Shown: positions 11,011 through 20,425, counted from the first letter of the stretch. The stretch: 58,520 nucleotides of DNA from Bradyrhizobium rifense (GCF_008123425.1 NZ_VSSS01000072.1:1-58520); one strand, 5' to 3'. The notes: a model not told the origin generated them from the sequence alone. Made by a program: numbers and translations.

Positions 11011-11784
11011 TCACACCATCCCTTCCGCCACCACCATGTAGTTCACGTCCATATCCGACGAGAGCGTCCATTTGTCGGCGAAGGGGGAGTAGACGACGCC
11101 GGTCTGCTCGGTGATGACGAGACGGTTGTCGAGGAGATACTTGGTCAGCTCGTCGGGGGTGACGAACTTGTTCCATTCGTGGGTGCCGCGCGGCAGCCAG
11201 CGCAGGACGTATTCGGCGCCGACGATCGCGAGCGCAAAGCTCTTCCAATTGCGGTTGAGGGTGGACACGACCATCAGGCCGTTGGGCTTCAGCATTGCGG
11301 CGCAGCGCTTCAGGAAGACGCCGACGTCGACGACGTGCTCGACCACCTCCATCGCCAGCACGATGTCGAAGCGCTCGCGCGGGTCGATCTCCTCCACCGT
11401 GGTGCAGCGATAGTCGATCGACAGATGGCTCTTGTCGGCATGCAGCTTCGCCGCGGCGATGTTGCTGGCCGAGGGATCGACGCCGATGACCTGCGCACCC
11501 AGCCGCGACAGCGGCTCGCACAGCAGGCCGGCACCGCAGCCGATGTCGAGCACGCGCAGGCCGCCGAGGCAGTTGAGGCTGCGCACGTTGCGCTCGAATT
11601 TGCGGCAGGCGGCGTCGCGGATATAGCCGAGCCGCAGCGGATTGATCCGGTGCAGCGGGGCCATCTTGCCCTTGGGGTCCCACCACTCGGCCGAGAGCTT
11701 TGAGAACTTTGCGATCTCGGCGGCGTCGACGGTCGAGCCTGGCGGGGGGCTTGCGGTTGCGGAAGTATCTTGCTGCATGCTCAT
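11011..11784 (-). CDS. ubiG: Ubiquinone biosynthesis O-methyltransferase UbiG
   Basis: Carries out the two O-methylations of ubiquinone synthesis at the inner membrane. The 257-residue product has the family signature FSKLSAEWWDPKGKMAPLHRIN, a SAM-binding glycine motif VLDIGCGAGLLCEPL and the later MEVVEHV segment. It is 14 bases downstream of a PH-domain membrane protein gene and next to lysC, a typical rhizobial order. Confidence 0.96.
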   Translation of the reverse strand: MSMQQDTSATASPPPGSTVDAAEIAKFSKLSAEWWDPKGKMAPLHRINPLRLGYIRDAACRKFERNVRSLNCLGGLRVLDIGCGAGLLCEPLSRLGAQVIGVDPSASNIAAAKLHADKSHLSIDYRCTTVEEIDPRERFDIVLAMEVVEHVVDVGVFLKRCAAMLKPNGLMVVSTLNRNWKSFALAIVGAEYVLRWLPRGTHEWNKFVTPDELTKYLLDNRLVITEQTGVVYSPFADKWTLSSDMDVNYMVVAEGMV

Positions 11785-11798
11785 GGTTACGCGCGGTC

Positions 11799-12266
11799 CT
11801 ACCGCGTGGTGATCGAACTACGGAAGGCCAGTGGCGAGGCGATCGTCCGGATGGTCTCGCGACCTTCGCCGACGCCGTTAATGGTCACGTCGCCGTAGTT
11901 GAGAATACGTCCAAGAATCGTCTGGTTGACGTCGACACTCTCGACCTTGTCGAGCGCCATTTCAAAGGTGCGGCGCTTGATGAAGCCGGTCTTATGCACA
12001 ACCCTGAGATTTGTGACGTCGGTCTCGGTGCTGAAGCGATGGAACCAGCCCTTCAGGGTCCAGAACAGGGCGGCCAGCGCCACCAGGCCGGCGCCGAACA
12101 GGCAGACGATCATGATGCTGTAGATATCGCTCCGGCGGGAAGCCACGAACAGGGCCAAAGCCACGATCCAGGCCAGGATGGCCGGGAAATAGAAGATCCA
12201 GTGCGCATTGGTCGAATACAGCACCCGTTCGCCGGGCTGCAGGATCTCGTCGATGTAACGCGCCAT
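11799..12266 (-). CDS. PH-domain (bPH2-type) membrane protein
   Basis: 155 residues. After MARYIDEILQPGERVLYST come two hydrophobic helices (about residues 20-75) and then a bacterial PH-like domain with the conserved TDVTNLRVVHKTGFIKRR and DKVESVDV segments. The ATG at 12266 fits; an upstream in-frame ATG at 12383 would add an Arg/Gly-rich stretch unlike the family. It probably sits in the inner membrane with the PH domain in the cytoplasm. Function unknown. It is likely co-transcribed with ubiG. Confidence 0.85.
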   Translation of the reverse strand: MARYIDEILQPGERVLYSTNAHWIFYFPAILAWIVALALFVASRRSDIYSIMIVCLFGAGLVALAALFWTLKGWFHRFSTETDVTNLRVVHKTGFIKRRTFEMALDKVESVDVNQTILGRILNYGDVTINGVGEGRETIRTIASPLAFRSSITTR

Positions 12267-12428
12267 GATCTCGGTTAACCCATACCCCGGCTGGACCTGA
12301 AGCCTGCCCCCCGCAGGAACCCGCTTGCCCCCGGCCCCGCCGCTATGTATACGCGCGGTCGGTGTCCGCAGGCACCCGTCCATTGCGGGTCACCATACTG
12401 ATCCTTATGAGGGAATGCACGCGTCGTC

Positions 12429-13685
12429 ATGAGCCGCCTCGTGATGAAATTCGGCGGCACGTCCGTCGCCAACATCGAACGTATCCGCAACGTCGCACGC
12501 CATGTGAAGCGTGAGGTCGACGCCGGCCACGAAGTGGCTGTGGTCGTCTCGGCGATGTCGGGCAAGACCAACGAGCTGGTGGCCTGGTGCACCGAGGCAT
12601 CGCCGATGCACGACGCGCGCGAATACGACGCCGTCGTCGCCTCCGGCGAACAGGTGACCTCGGGCCTGCTGGCCATCGTGCTGCAGGGCATGGGTATCCA
12701 GGCCCGCTCCTGGCAGGGCTGGCAGATCCCGATCAAGACCAGCGACGCCCATGCCTCGGCCCGGATCGAGGACATCGACGGCAGCGAGATCATCACCCGT
12801 TTTAGGGATCGCAAGGAGGTCGCGGTCATCGCCGGCTTCCAGGGCATCGATCCCAAGACCAACCGCATCACCACGCTCGGCCGCGGCGGCTCCGACACCT
12901 CGGCCGTGGCGATCGCGGCCGCCGTCAAGGCCGACCGCTGCGACATCTACACCGACGTCGACGGCGTCTACACCACCGACCCGCGAATCGTGCCGAAGGC
13001 CAAGAGGCTCGACAAGATCGCATTCGAAGACATGCTGGAACTGGCCTCCCAGGGCGCAAAAGTGCTCCAGGTGCGCTCGGTGGAACTCGGCATGGTCCAC
13101 AACATGCCGATCTTCGTGCGCTCGAGCTTCGACAAGCCCGAGGATATCGACCCGCATGCCAACCAGCCGCCCGGCACGCTGATCTGCGGCGAGGAGGAGA
13201 TCATGGAAAACCACGTCGTCACCGGCATCGCCTTTTCGAAGGACGAGGCCCAGATCTCGGTGCGCCAGATCGAGGACAAGCCCGGCGTGGCGGCGTCGAT
13301 CTTCGGCCCGCTCGCGGATGCCAATATCAACGTCGACATGATCGTCCAGAACGTCTCCGAGGACGGCAAGACCACCGATCTCACCTTCACGGTGCCGGCC
13401 GCCGACTACAACCGCGCCAAGGACACGATTACCGCCGCCAAGGCCACGATCGGCTATAAGAGGCTGGATACCGCCACCGACGTCGCCAAGATCTCGGTGA
13501 TCGGCAGCGGCATGCGCAGCCATGCCGGCGTCGCCGCCCAGGCGTTTTCGGCCCTCGCCGGACGGAATATCAATATCCGGGCCATTACAACCTCCGAGAT
13601 CAAATTCTCGGTTTTGATCGACACCGCCTATACCGAGCTTGCAGTGCGCACGCTGCACACGCTCTACGGCCTCGATCAGGCTTAG
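12429..13685 (+). CDS. lysC: Aspartate kinase
   Basis: Phosphorylates aspartate, the first step to lysine, methionine and threonine. The 418-residue protein has the kinase start MSRLVMKFGGTSV, the GRGGSDTSAVA catalytic stretch, and two ACT domains in the last 155 residues (GIAFSKDEAQISV, then KISVIGSGMRSHAGVA), the place of feedback inhibition. A ptsP gene follows 268 bases downstream. Confidence 0.97.
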   Translation: MSRLVMKFGGTSVANIERIRNVARHVKREVDAGHEVAVVVSAMSGKTNELVAWCTEASPMHDAREYDAVVASGEQVTSGLLAIVLQGMGIQARSWQGWQIPIKTSDAHASARIEDIDGSEIITRFRDRKEVAVIAGFQGIDPKTNRITTLGRGGSDTSAVAIAAAVKADRCDIYTDVDGVYTTDPRIVPKAKRLDKIAFEDMLELASQGAKVLQVRSVELGMVHNMPIFVRSSFDKPEDIDPHANQPPGTLICGEEEIMENHVVTGIAFSKDEAQISVRQIEDKPGVAASIFGPLADANINVDMIVQNVSEDGKTTDLTFTVPAADYNRAKDTITAAKATIGYKRLDTATDVAKISVIGSGMRSHAGVAAQAFSALAGRNINIRAITTSEIKFSVLIDTAYTELAVRTLHTLYGLDQA

Positions 13686-13953
13686 GCTAATTTTCTCTTA
13701 GCGGTCGCAGCAAACACGAAGGTGTACACACCTTCGCGTTTGGCAGGCGTTTTGCTTGGCAAAACAAGCCTCAATTCGCTATACGGCGAACAGGGTGGGC
13801 TGCCGCAGACTGTGTCCCAGTTCAGGCTGCTGATTCGGTGCAAGCGGTTGTTTGCGCCTGCGCCGGACAGACAATTTGATTGTTTTTCTGGAATTTTAGG
13901 CCAGCCGCCGGCCATTATCGCCGGGTCGGGCAGACGGAGGAGATTGACGGTTC
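13686..13953 (+). promoter_or_regulatory. lysC-ptsP spacer with stacked hairpins
   Basis: 268 bases with three symmetric elements: a 9-bp inverted repeat CGAAGGTGT/ACACCTTCG at 13717-13736, a 7-bp stem GTTTTGC-TTG-GCAAAAC at 13749-13765, and a weak ACAAT-TTG-ATTGT stem followed by TTTT near 13870-13886. The first pair probably ends lysC transcription; the last lies 70 bases before ptsP and could be a leader element. GGAGGA before 13954 serves as ribosome-binding site. Confidence 0.45.
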
Positions 13954-16221
13954 ATGCGGAGCGCGTCGGGAGGTCCCCGCGTCTTGTTGAGACGGCTCCG
14001 CGAAACCATGGCGGAGCAGGTCTCGGCCCAGGAGCGGCTGGACAAGATCGTGGTGCTGATCGCCGCCAACATGGTGGCCGAGGTCTGCTCGGTCTATGTG
14101 CTGCGCATCGACAACACCCTCGAGCTCTACGCCACCGAAGGCCTCAACCGCGAGGCCGTCCACCATACCGTGCTGAGCGCCCATGAGGGCCTGGTCGGCC
14201 TCGTCGCCAGCGAGGCGACTCCGCTCAACCTGAACGACGCCCAAAGCCATCCGGCCTTCTCGTTCCGCCCCGAAACCGGTGAAGAGATCTATCACTCCTT
14301 CCTCGGCGTGCCGATCCTGCGCGCCGGCAATACGCTCGGCGTGCTGGTGGTGCAGAACCGCGCCAAGCGCACCTATGTCGAGGAAGAGCTCGAGGCGCTG
14401 CAGACCACCGCCATGGTGCTGGCGGAGCTGATCGCGTCGGGCGAATTGTCCGCGCTCGCCCAGCCCGGCGCCGAGCCGGCCGCGCGCCATTCGACGCAAA
14501 AGGCCGGCGCGATCCTCTCCGAAGGCATCGCGCTCGGCCATGTCGTGCTGCACGAGCCGCGCGTCGTCATCAAGGACTACATCGCCGAGGATCTGCCGAA
14601 GGAGATCAAGCGGCTCGACACCGCGCTCGCCAAGCTGCGCTCGGATCTCGACCGGATGCTGGAGCGCGGCGACGTCGCCGAGGGCGGCGAGCATCGCGAC
14701 GTGCTCGAAGCCTATCGCATGTTCGCCAACGACCAGGGCTGGTCGCACAAGCTGCACGAGGCGGTTGCCACCGGCCTCACGGCGGAAGCCGCGGTCGAGC
14801 GCGTCCAGTCCGACACCCGCGCCCGCATGCTGCGCGTCACCGATCCCTATCTGCGCGACCGGCTGCACGATCTCGAGGATCTCGGCTACCGCCTGATGCG
14901 GCAGCTGGTCGGCCAGGACCATGCGCCGTCGCGCGAGCAGATGCCCGACAATGCTATCGTCATCGCGCGTGCGATGGGACCGGCGGCGCTGCTCGATTAT
15001 GATCGCAAGCGCCTGCGCGGCATCGTGCTGGAGGAAGGCACCGCCAACTCCCACGTCTCGATCGTGGCGCGCGCGCTCGGAATCCCTGCGGTCGGCGAGG
15101 TGCCGAACGCAACGGGCATCGCCGACCCCGGCGACGCCATCATCGTCGACGGCACCTCGGGCGCGATCTATGTGCGACCGTCGCAGGAAGTCGAGGCGGC
15201 CTATGCCGAGCGCGTGCGCTTCCGCGCCCGCCGCCAGGCGCAATATCTTGCGTTGCGCGACCGCCCTTGCGTCACCAAGGACGGCCAGAAGGTCGAGCTG
15301 ATGATCAATGCGGGTCTCGCCATCGACCTGCCGCATATCGAAGACACCGGCAGCGCCGGCATCGGCCTGTTCCGCACCGAGCTGCAATTCATGGTCGGCC
15401 AGAGCCTGCCGCGCACCAGCGATCAGCTCGCGCTCTATCGCACCGTGCTGGATGCGGCAGGCCACAAGCCCGTCACCTTCCGCACCCTCGACATCGGCGG
15501 CGACAAGGCGCTGCCCTATATGGAGACGGTGATCGAGGAAAATCCCGCGCTCGGTTGGCGCGCGATCCGGCTCGGGCTCGACCGTCCCGGCCTGTTGCGC
15601 GGCCAGATCCGCGCGTTGCTCCGCGCCGGCGGCGGCCGCGCGCTGCGCATCATGTTCCCGATGATCTCGGAAGTCGCCGAGTTCGATTCGGCGAAGGCCC
15701 TGGTCGAGCGCGAGCTGACCTATCTGCGCCAGCACGGCCACACGCTGCCGGAGCGCATCGACATCGGCACCATGGTCGAGGTGCCGGCGCTGCTGTACCA
15801 GCTCGACGAGCTCCTGAAGAAGGTCGACTTCATCTCGGTCGGCTCCAACGATCTGTTCCAGTTCCTGTTCGCGGTCGACCGCGGCAATGCCAAGGTCTCC
15901 GAGCGCTTCGACACCATGTCGACGCCGATCCTGCGGGCGCTGCGCGACATCGCGCGCAAGTCGCTGGACGCGAAGAAATCGCTGTCGCTCTGCGGCGAGA
16001 TGGCCTCGAAGCCGATCGGCGCACTGGCGCTGATCGCAATGGGCTACCGTTCGCTGTCGCTGTCGGCGACCGCGCTCGGCCCGGTCAAGGCGATGGTGAT
16101 CGACCTCGACGCCAAGAAGGCCGAAGCGATGCTTGGGCCGCTGCTGGATGCGCCGGCCGGCAGCGTCTCGATCCGGCAGAAGCTGACGGAATTTGCCGAG
16201 GCCGAAGGCCTGGCGTTGTAG
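13954..16221 (+). CDS. ptsP: PTS-Ntr enzyme I (phosphoenolpyruvate-protein phosphotransferase)
   Basis: First kinase of the nitrogen-related phosphotransferase relay: it takes phosphate from PEP and passes it to NPr. The 755-residue protein has a GAF domain at about residues 25-170, which in relatives senses glutamine, then enzyme I N-terminal, PEP-utiliser mobile (GTANSHVSIVARALGIPAVG with the phosphorylated His) and TIM-barrel domains (FRTELQFM, GSNDLFQFLFAVDRGN). It is full length. In alphaproteobacteria this relay tunes nitrogen, carbon storage and stringent response, so it may link to the PHB genes nearby. prfA starts 59 bases later. Confidence 0.97.
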   Translation: MRSASGGPRVLLRRLRETMAEQVSAQERLDKIVVLIAANMVAEVCSVYVLRIDNTLELYATEGLNREAVHHTVLSAHEGLVGLVASEATPLNLNDAQSHPAFSFRPETGEEIYHSFLGVPILRAGNTLGVLVVQNRAKRTYVEEELEALQTTAMVLAELIASGELSALAQPGAEPAARHSTQKAGAILSEGIALGHVVLHEPRVVIKDYIAEDLPKEIKRLDTALAKLRSDLDRMLERGDVAEGGEHRDVLEAYRMFANDQGWSHKLHEAVATGLTAEAAVERVQSDTRARMLRVTDPYLRDRLHDLEDLGYRLMRQLVGQDHAPSREQMPDNAIVIARAMGPAALLDYDRKRLRGIVLEEGTANSHVSIVARALGIPAVGEVPNATGIADPGDAIIVDGTSGAIYVRPSQEVEAAYAERVRFRARRQAQYLALRDRPCVTKDGQKVELMINAGLAIDLPHIEDTGSAGIGLFRTELQFMVGQSLPRTSDQLALYRTVLDAAGHKPVTFRTLDIGGDKALPYMETVIEENPALGWRAIRLGLDRPGLLRGQIRALLRAGGGRALRIMFPMISEVAEFDSAKALVERELTYLRQHGHTLPERIDIGTMVEVPALLYQLDELLKKVDFISVGSNDLFQFLFAVDRGNAKVSERFDTMSTPILRALRDIARKSLDAKKSLSLCGEMASKPIGALALIAMGYRSLSLSATALGPVKAMVIDLDAKKAEAMLGPLLDAPAGSVSIRQKLTEFAEAEGLAL

Positions 16222-16280
16222 CGGGCCTGTCCGCCCGTTTTCGCCGCCTCGCCTCCCCTCCGCCTTTTGAGACCAAACCG

Positions 16281-17366
16281 ATGTCGTCACTCCCCGAAGC
16301 CAAACTGGACGTCCTGCTCGCGCACCACGCCTCGCTCGAGGCCGAGTCGCTGGGGCAGCTTTCCTCCGAACGCTATGTGCAGGTGACGCGCGAGCTCGCC
16401 GAGATCACCCCGCTGATCGAGGCGGTGAAGACTTATCGTGCCGCCGTGAAAGAACTCGCCGACACCGAGGCGCTGATCGCCGATCCCGCGACCGATGCCG
16501 AGATGCGCAGCATGGCGGAAGCCGAGCGCGACGAGCTCAATCCCAGAATCGAGGATCTGGTCCAGAAGATCCGCGTCGCGCTGCTGCCCAAGGACGCCAT
16601 GGACGATCGCAACGTCGTGCTGGAAATCCGCGCCGGCACCGGCGGCGACGAGGCCTCGCTGTTCGCCGGCGATCTGTTCCGGATGTACGAGCGCTTCGCG
16701 AGCCTTCAGGGCTGGAAGGTCGAGGTGATCTCGGCGAGCGAAGGCACCGTCGGCGGCTTCAAGGAAATCATCGCGGAGGTGCAGGGCCGCGGCGCGTTCT
16801 CGAAGCTGAAGTTCGAGTCCGGCGTGCACCGCGTGCAGCGCGTGCCCGACACCGAGACGCAGGGGCGCATTCATACCTCGGCCGCCACTGTCGCCGTGAT
16901 GCCCGAGGTCGAGGAGGTCGACGTCGAGATCAAGAACGACGATCTGCGCATCGAGACCATGCGCGCGCAGGGCGCGGGCGGCCAGCACGTCAACAAGACC
17001 GAATCGGCAATCCGCATCACCCACATCCCGACCGGCATCGTGGTGATGATGCAGGACAGCCGCTCGCAGCACAAGAACCGCGCCTCCGCCATGAACATCC
17101 TGCGCTCGCGCATTTACGACGCCGAACAGCAGCGCCTCGACGCCGCGCGCTCGGCCGAGCGCAAGGAGAAGGTCGGCTCCGGCGACCGCAGCGAGCGCAT
17201 CCGCACCTATAATTTCCCGCAAGGGCGCGTCACCGACCACCGCATCAATCTGACGCTCTACAAGCTGCCGCAGGTGATCGCCGGCGAAGCGCTCGGCGAA
17301 TTGACCGATGCGTTGACCACTGAGCACCAGGCCGCTCAGCTCGCCGCACACGGCGCCGCCGCGTGA
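16281..17366 (+). CDS. prfA: Peptide chain release factor 1
   Basis: Recognises UAA and UAG stop codons and triggers peptide release. The 361-residue protein has the codon-recognition PxT motif (P189-D-T191) and the catalytic GGQ at 233-235 inside AQGAGGQHVNKTESA. The ATG at 16281 is the family start; the frame is open far upstream through ptsP but that is a shadow of GC-rich coding. Its methylase gene prmC begins 7 bases after the stop. Confidence 0.97.
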   Translation: MSSLPEAKLDVLLAHHASLEAESLGQLSSERYVQVTRELAEITPLIEAVKTYRAAVKELADTEALIADPATDAEMRSMAEAERDELNPRIEDLVQKIRVALLPKDAMDDRNVVLEIRAGTGGDEASLFAGDLFRMYERFASLQGWKVEVISASEGTVGGFKEIIAEVQGRGAFSKLKFESGVHRVQRVPDTETQGRIHTSAATVAVMPEVEEVDVEIKNDDLRIETMRAQGAGGQHVNKTESAIRITHIPTGIVVMMQDSRSQHKNRASAMNILRSRIYDAEQQRLDAARSAERKEKVGSGDRSERIRTYNFPQGRVTDHRINLTLYKLPQVIAGEALGELTDALTTEHQAAQLAAHGAAA

Positions 17367-17373
17367 CGGGCGC

Positions 17374-18255
17374 GTGAGCAATCCCCTCACCGCACGCTCG
17401 ATCGAAAGCGCGCGGCGCGCGCTCGCAGCACGGCTGAGATCGGCGGGGCTCGACGAAGCCGAGCTCGATGCGCGCATGCTGCTCGGCGCAGTTCTCAGCC
17501 TCGATCTGACCGGCCTGATCTCGCAGGCCGCCCGTCCGCTCACGGAAGCCGAGGCGACGCAGCTCGCGGGCTATGCGCAGCGGCGCATCAGCGGCGAACC
17601 GGTGGCGCGCATTCTCGGCACGCGGGAATTCTGGGGCCTGCCGTTTCGATTGTCGGAAGCAACCCTGGTCCCACGACCCGACACCGAGACCGTGGTCGAG
17701 CGCGCGCTCGAAATGTTTCGCGAGCAGAGCTTGTCTCATCCGCCGCGTATCGCCGACATCGGCACCGGGTCCGGCGCCATCCTGCTCGCGCTGCTGCACG
17801 AGATTCCCGATGCGTTCGGCGTCGGCACCGATCTCAGCATGACCGCGCTTCATACCGCCAGGAGCAATGCCGCCGCGCTGGGCCTTGCCGATCGCGCGGC
17901 GTTCGTCGCCTGCTCCTATGCATCCGCGCTTCGCGGTCCGTTCGATCTGATCGTGTCGAACCCGCCCTATATTCCTGCCGGGGAAATTCCGAAACTGAGC
18001 ATCGAGGTCCGCGAGCACGATCCGCATCTGGCGCTCGACGGCGGCAATGACGGCTATGACGCGTATCGCGCCCTGATTCCGCAGGCGGCCGAGCGGCTCG
18101 TGCCCGGCGGCGCCCTGATCGTCGAGGCCGGACAGGGCCAGGCCGGCGATATCCAGGCCTTGATGGCGGCCGCGGCGTTATCGATCGACAGGCCGCCCAA
18201 GGCCGACCTGTCGGGCATTCCCAGGGCCGTCTCGGCCCGAAAAATGCCCTCATAA
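17374..18255 (+). CDS. prmC: Release factor glutamine methyltransferase
   Basis: Methylates the GGQ glutamine of release factors. The 293-residue protein has a helical N-terminal domain, a SAM-binding ADIGTGSGAILLAL motif near 127-140 and the catalytic NPPY at 196-199. Translation starts at a GTG (17374), 7 bases after the prfA stop, so it is translated from the prfA message. Confidence 0.95.
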   Translation: MSNPLTARSIESARRALAARLRSAGLDEAELDARMLLGAVLSLDLTGLISQAARPLTEAEATQLAGYAQRRISGEPVARILGTREFWGLPFRLSEATLVPRPDTETVVERALEMFREQSLSHPPRIADIGTGSGAILLALLHEIPDAFGVGTDLSMTALHTARSNAAALGLADRAAFVACSYASALRGPFDLIVSNPPYIPAGEIPKLSIEVREHDPHLALDGGNDGYDAYRALIPQAAERLVPGGALIVEAGQGQAGDIQALMAAAALSIDRPPKADLSGIPRAVSARKMPS

Positions 18256-18718
18256 AAGCCGGATTGGGCTCGAAAAAACCTCTTGGAATATCCCTTGGGA
18301 ACGACTACCTTCCGTTCAGCACATCGGTGTCGGCCCCGTAGACCTACGGGCGAAAGCCGGGCTCTCAGGCGAGAGCTTCACTGATTTAAGGTTCCAAGCC
18401 GCAGGTCCTGTGAAGCGCGATGGCCCATTGAGGTACGCTGCTTTCCGACCGCAACGTGAACGAAAGCCTGATATTGCGCTTGAAGACTTACGCAACAAAG
18501 CAGGGCTTGTTTCGGCAGGCGATATGAATGGGTTCGCTGGCAATGACTGCTGGCGGGTGGGGAACGCGTCTTTGTTGAACGCGACGGTCGACGAACATCG
18601 GCAGGGTTCAATCCGCTCTTGCGCGCGGTGCGCGTGAGGCATGTGAACCGCTGTCATCAGGTCACTCCGAGCAATCAGTAATGCGTGCAACCTTTAGGGC
18701 TGGAATTAAAGGCAGGAC
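18256..18718 (+). other. Unassigned 463-base gap with structured segment
   Basis: No reliable gene. Two neighbouring hairpins lie at 18335-18350 (CCCGTAG/CTACGGG, 2-base loop) and 18361-18376 (GCTCTC-AGGC-GAGAGC). Base composition is less GC-rich than the genes around it. A 75-codon open frame at 18410-18637 lacks a good ribosome-binding site and resembles nothing I know. The region could hold a small RNA, the prmC terminator and the promoter/leader of the DUF4167 gene. Confidence 0.4.
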
Positions 18719-19510
18719 ATGAGAAACGGTCAGAACAAGCAGCGGATGCGCAACCGCAACAACAACAATAACAATAACAACAACAGTAACCGGCGCGGCC
18801 AGAACCCGATGACCCGGGTCTACGAATCGAACGGCCCCGACATCAAGATCCGCGGCACCGCCTCGCACATCGCCGAAAAATATCTTCAGCTTGCGCGTGA
18901 CGCGCGCTCCTCCGGCGACCCCGTCGCCGCCGAAAACTACTACCAGCATGCCGAGCATTATTTCCGCCTGATCGCGGCGGCGCAGGAACAGTTCCGCCAG
19001 AACCAGCAGCCGCGCGGCGACGAGCCCATCAGCACCAGCAGCGGTGACGACGGCGAGGACGACGGCGAGAATTTCTCGAATTTCGGCCAGGAGCCGGGCT
19101 TCGTTCCGCAGCCTCCGCAGCAGCAACAGCCCTATCAGCGTGACGGCCAGCGCGATCACAATCGCGACTATCAGCAGCGCGACAATAACCAGCAGCCCTA
19201 TGTTCGCGACCAGCAGCCGCGCGAGCACCGCGAACGCGACCATCGTCCGCAGCCGCAATATCAGCAGCCGCAACCGCCGAACCAGCCGCAGCCTGTCATA
19301 GCCGACGCCGGCAATGTCGACCGCCTGCCGTCCTTCATCACCGGCGCGCAGCCGCCGCAGACGAACGGCGCTCCGGGCGGCTTCGAAGCTGGCAATGGCG
19401 GCGGTGGCGAACGTTTCCCGCGGCGGCGCCGCCGGCCGCATAACGGCCCGCGCCCCGAGCGCGAGGCTGCTCCTGCCGCTTCCGGCGACGATCTCGCCCC
19501 CAGCGAGTAA
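18719..19510 (+). CDS. DUF4167 family protein with Asn and Gln/Pro-rich low-complexity regions
   Basis: 263 residues. A basic start holds nine consecutive Asn codons (residues 14-22), then a conserved DUF4167 core at about 30-100 (NGPDIKIRGTASHIAEKY, AENYYQHAEHYFRLI). The rest is disordered, rich in Gln, Pro, Asp and Arg. The gene regularly follows prfA-prmC in rhizobia. A basic, Asn-rich start with RNA-like context suggests RNA or ribosome binding, but this is inference. GGCAGG upstream of the ATG serves as ribosome-binding site. Confidence 0.9.
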   Translation: MRNGQNKQRMRNRNNNNNNNNNSNRRGQNPMTRVYESNGPDIKIRGTASHIAEKYLQLARDARSSGDPVAAENYYQHAEHYFRLIAAAQEQFRQNQQPRGDEPISTSSGDDGEDDGENFSNFGQEPGFVPQPPQQQQPYQRDGQRDHNRDYQQRDNNQQPYVRDQQPREHRERDHRPQPQYQQPQPPNQPQPVIADAGNVDRLPSFITGAQPPQTNGAPGGFEAGNGGGGERFPRRRRRPHNGPRPEREAAPAASGDDLAPSE

Positions 19511-19542
19511 GCTGCAACCAAATCCTGGATTGACGATGCATG

Positions 19543-19574
19543 ATCGTCCCGGCCTCGCCGGGACGATTTGTTTT
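19543..19574. terminator. Intrinsic terminator between convergent genes
   Basis: Perfect 10-bp stem ATCGTCCCGG / CCGGGACGAT with a CCTCG loop, followed on the plus strand by TTGTTTT. It ends the DUF4167 transcript and, lying right at the stop of the opposite methyltransferase gene, may also act for that gene. Confidence 0.8.
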
Positions 19575-20317
19575 CAGCGCCGCGTCACTGTCGAGGACGG
19601 CACCAGCACCGGCTTTGCCAACGAAGGAATCAGCCGCGCCCGTTCGCGCTTGGCGGGGATCGCGCGATAGACCTGCTTGGTCGCTTCGACGATGTGAACC
19701 CCGGCAAAAGGCAGCGACAGCGCTGCTCCAGCGCGCTCCCACATCTGCGCCGATTTCAGCACCCAGCGGCCCGCATAAGGCGGCATGAACAAGGCCTCGC
19801 CCCAGCCGGTCGGCGTGAACCAGGTCTGGCGCAACAGGTCCGTGATCTGGGAGCGCGAATAGGGACGGCCGTGGCCGAACGGCGTGTTGTCGCTGCGCGT
19901 CCACACGCCGCGCCTGTTCGGGATCACCGCCATGACGCGGCCGGACGGCGACAGCACCCGCCAGACCTCCCGCAACAGCGCGGCTGGATCGTCCGACATC
20001 TCGAGCGCATGGACCAGCAGGATGCGGTCGACCGCAGCGTCGGGAAGCGGCAGCGAGAACTCATCGACCAGCGCAGCCAGCGCGGGCCGCCCCGTGGGCC
20101 ATTTCAACACGCCCTGGGCCGCCGGCATGAAGGCAATGCAGCGCTCCGCGTCCTCGCGGAACAGGCCGAGATAGGGCGTGGGATAGCCGATGCCGAGCAC
20201 GCGCTGGCCCTCGGCGTTCGGCCAGCACTCCCGGATGCCGCGATTGATCATCTGCCGCGCCACAATCCCGAGGCGACGGGAATAGAACTCGCGAAGGTCG
20301 ACGACATCGATGGTCAT
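19574..20317 (-). CDS. Class I SAM-dependent methyltransferase beside gloB
   Basis: 247 residues with a methyltransferase-11 type core: a SAM-binding region (RVLGIGYPTPYLG), an acidic strand (DRILLVHALEMSDDPAALL) and a following strand motif RVLSPSGRVMAVIPNRRG. The C-terminus is basic. It is divergent from gloB by 108 bases; a methyltransferase beside gloB is also seen in enterobacteria (yafS). The substrate is unknown. Confidence 0.85.
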   Translation of the reverse strand: MTIDVVDLREFYSRRLGIVARQMINRGIRECWPNAEGQRVLGIGYPTPYLGLFREDAERCIAFMPAAQGVLKWPTGRPALAALVDEFSLPLPDAAVDRILLVHALEMSDDPAALLREVWRVLSPSGRVMAVIPNRRGVWTRSDNTPFGHGRPYSRSQITDLLRQTWFTPTGWGEALFMPPYAGRWVLKSAQMWERAGAALSLPFAGVHIVEATKQVYRAIPAKRERARLIPSLAKPVLVPSSTVTRR

Positions 20318-20425
20318 GACGGCAATGTAACATGCACAAGGCGGCGGCCGCGCGCGGAATATTGCATTGCCTGCGCAACGTTAACGCCATATTTGTCTGA
20401 CGGGGTTGAGCGCGATGGAGATGTC

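Noticed and set aside
15267..16280. Upstream extension of the prfA frame through ptsP
   Set aside because: The frame is open by base composition only; release factor similarity starts at 16281.
13915..16290. 791-codon open frame opposite ptsP, and similar long antisense frames elsewhere (for example 4315-5943, 12405-13658, 33909-35102, 35554-37380, 45886-47472)
   Set aside because: They lie exactly antisense to well-recognised genes, are rich in Arg, Asp, His, Gly and Val, and match no known family. High GC in the third codon position keeps the opposite frame open.
18410..18637. 75-codon plus-strand open frame in the prmC-DUF4167 gap
   Set aside because: No convincing ribosome-binding site, no recognisable family and no better than the overlapping minus-strand frames.
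20353..20386. GGAAT-N18-CGTT upstream of gloB
   Set aside because: Wrong base in the -35 element and spacing too long for EcfG.
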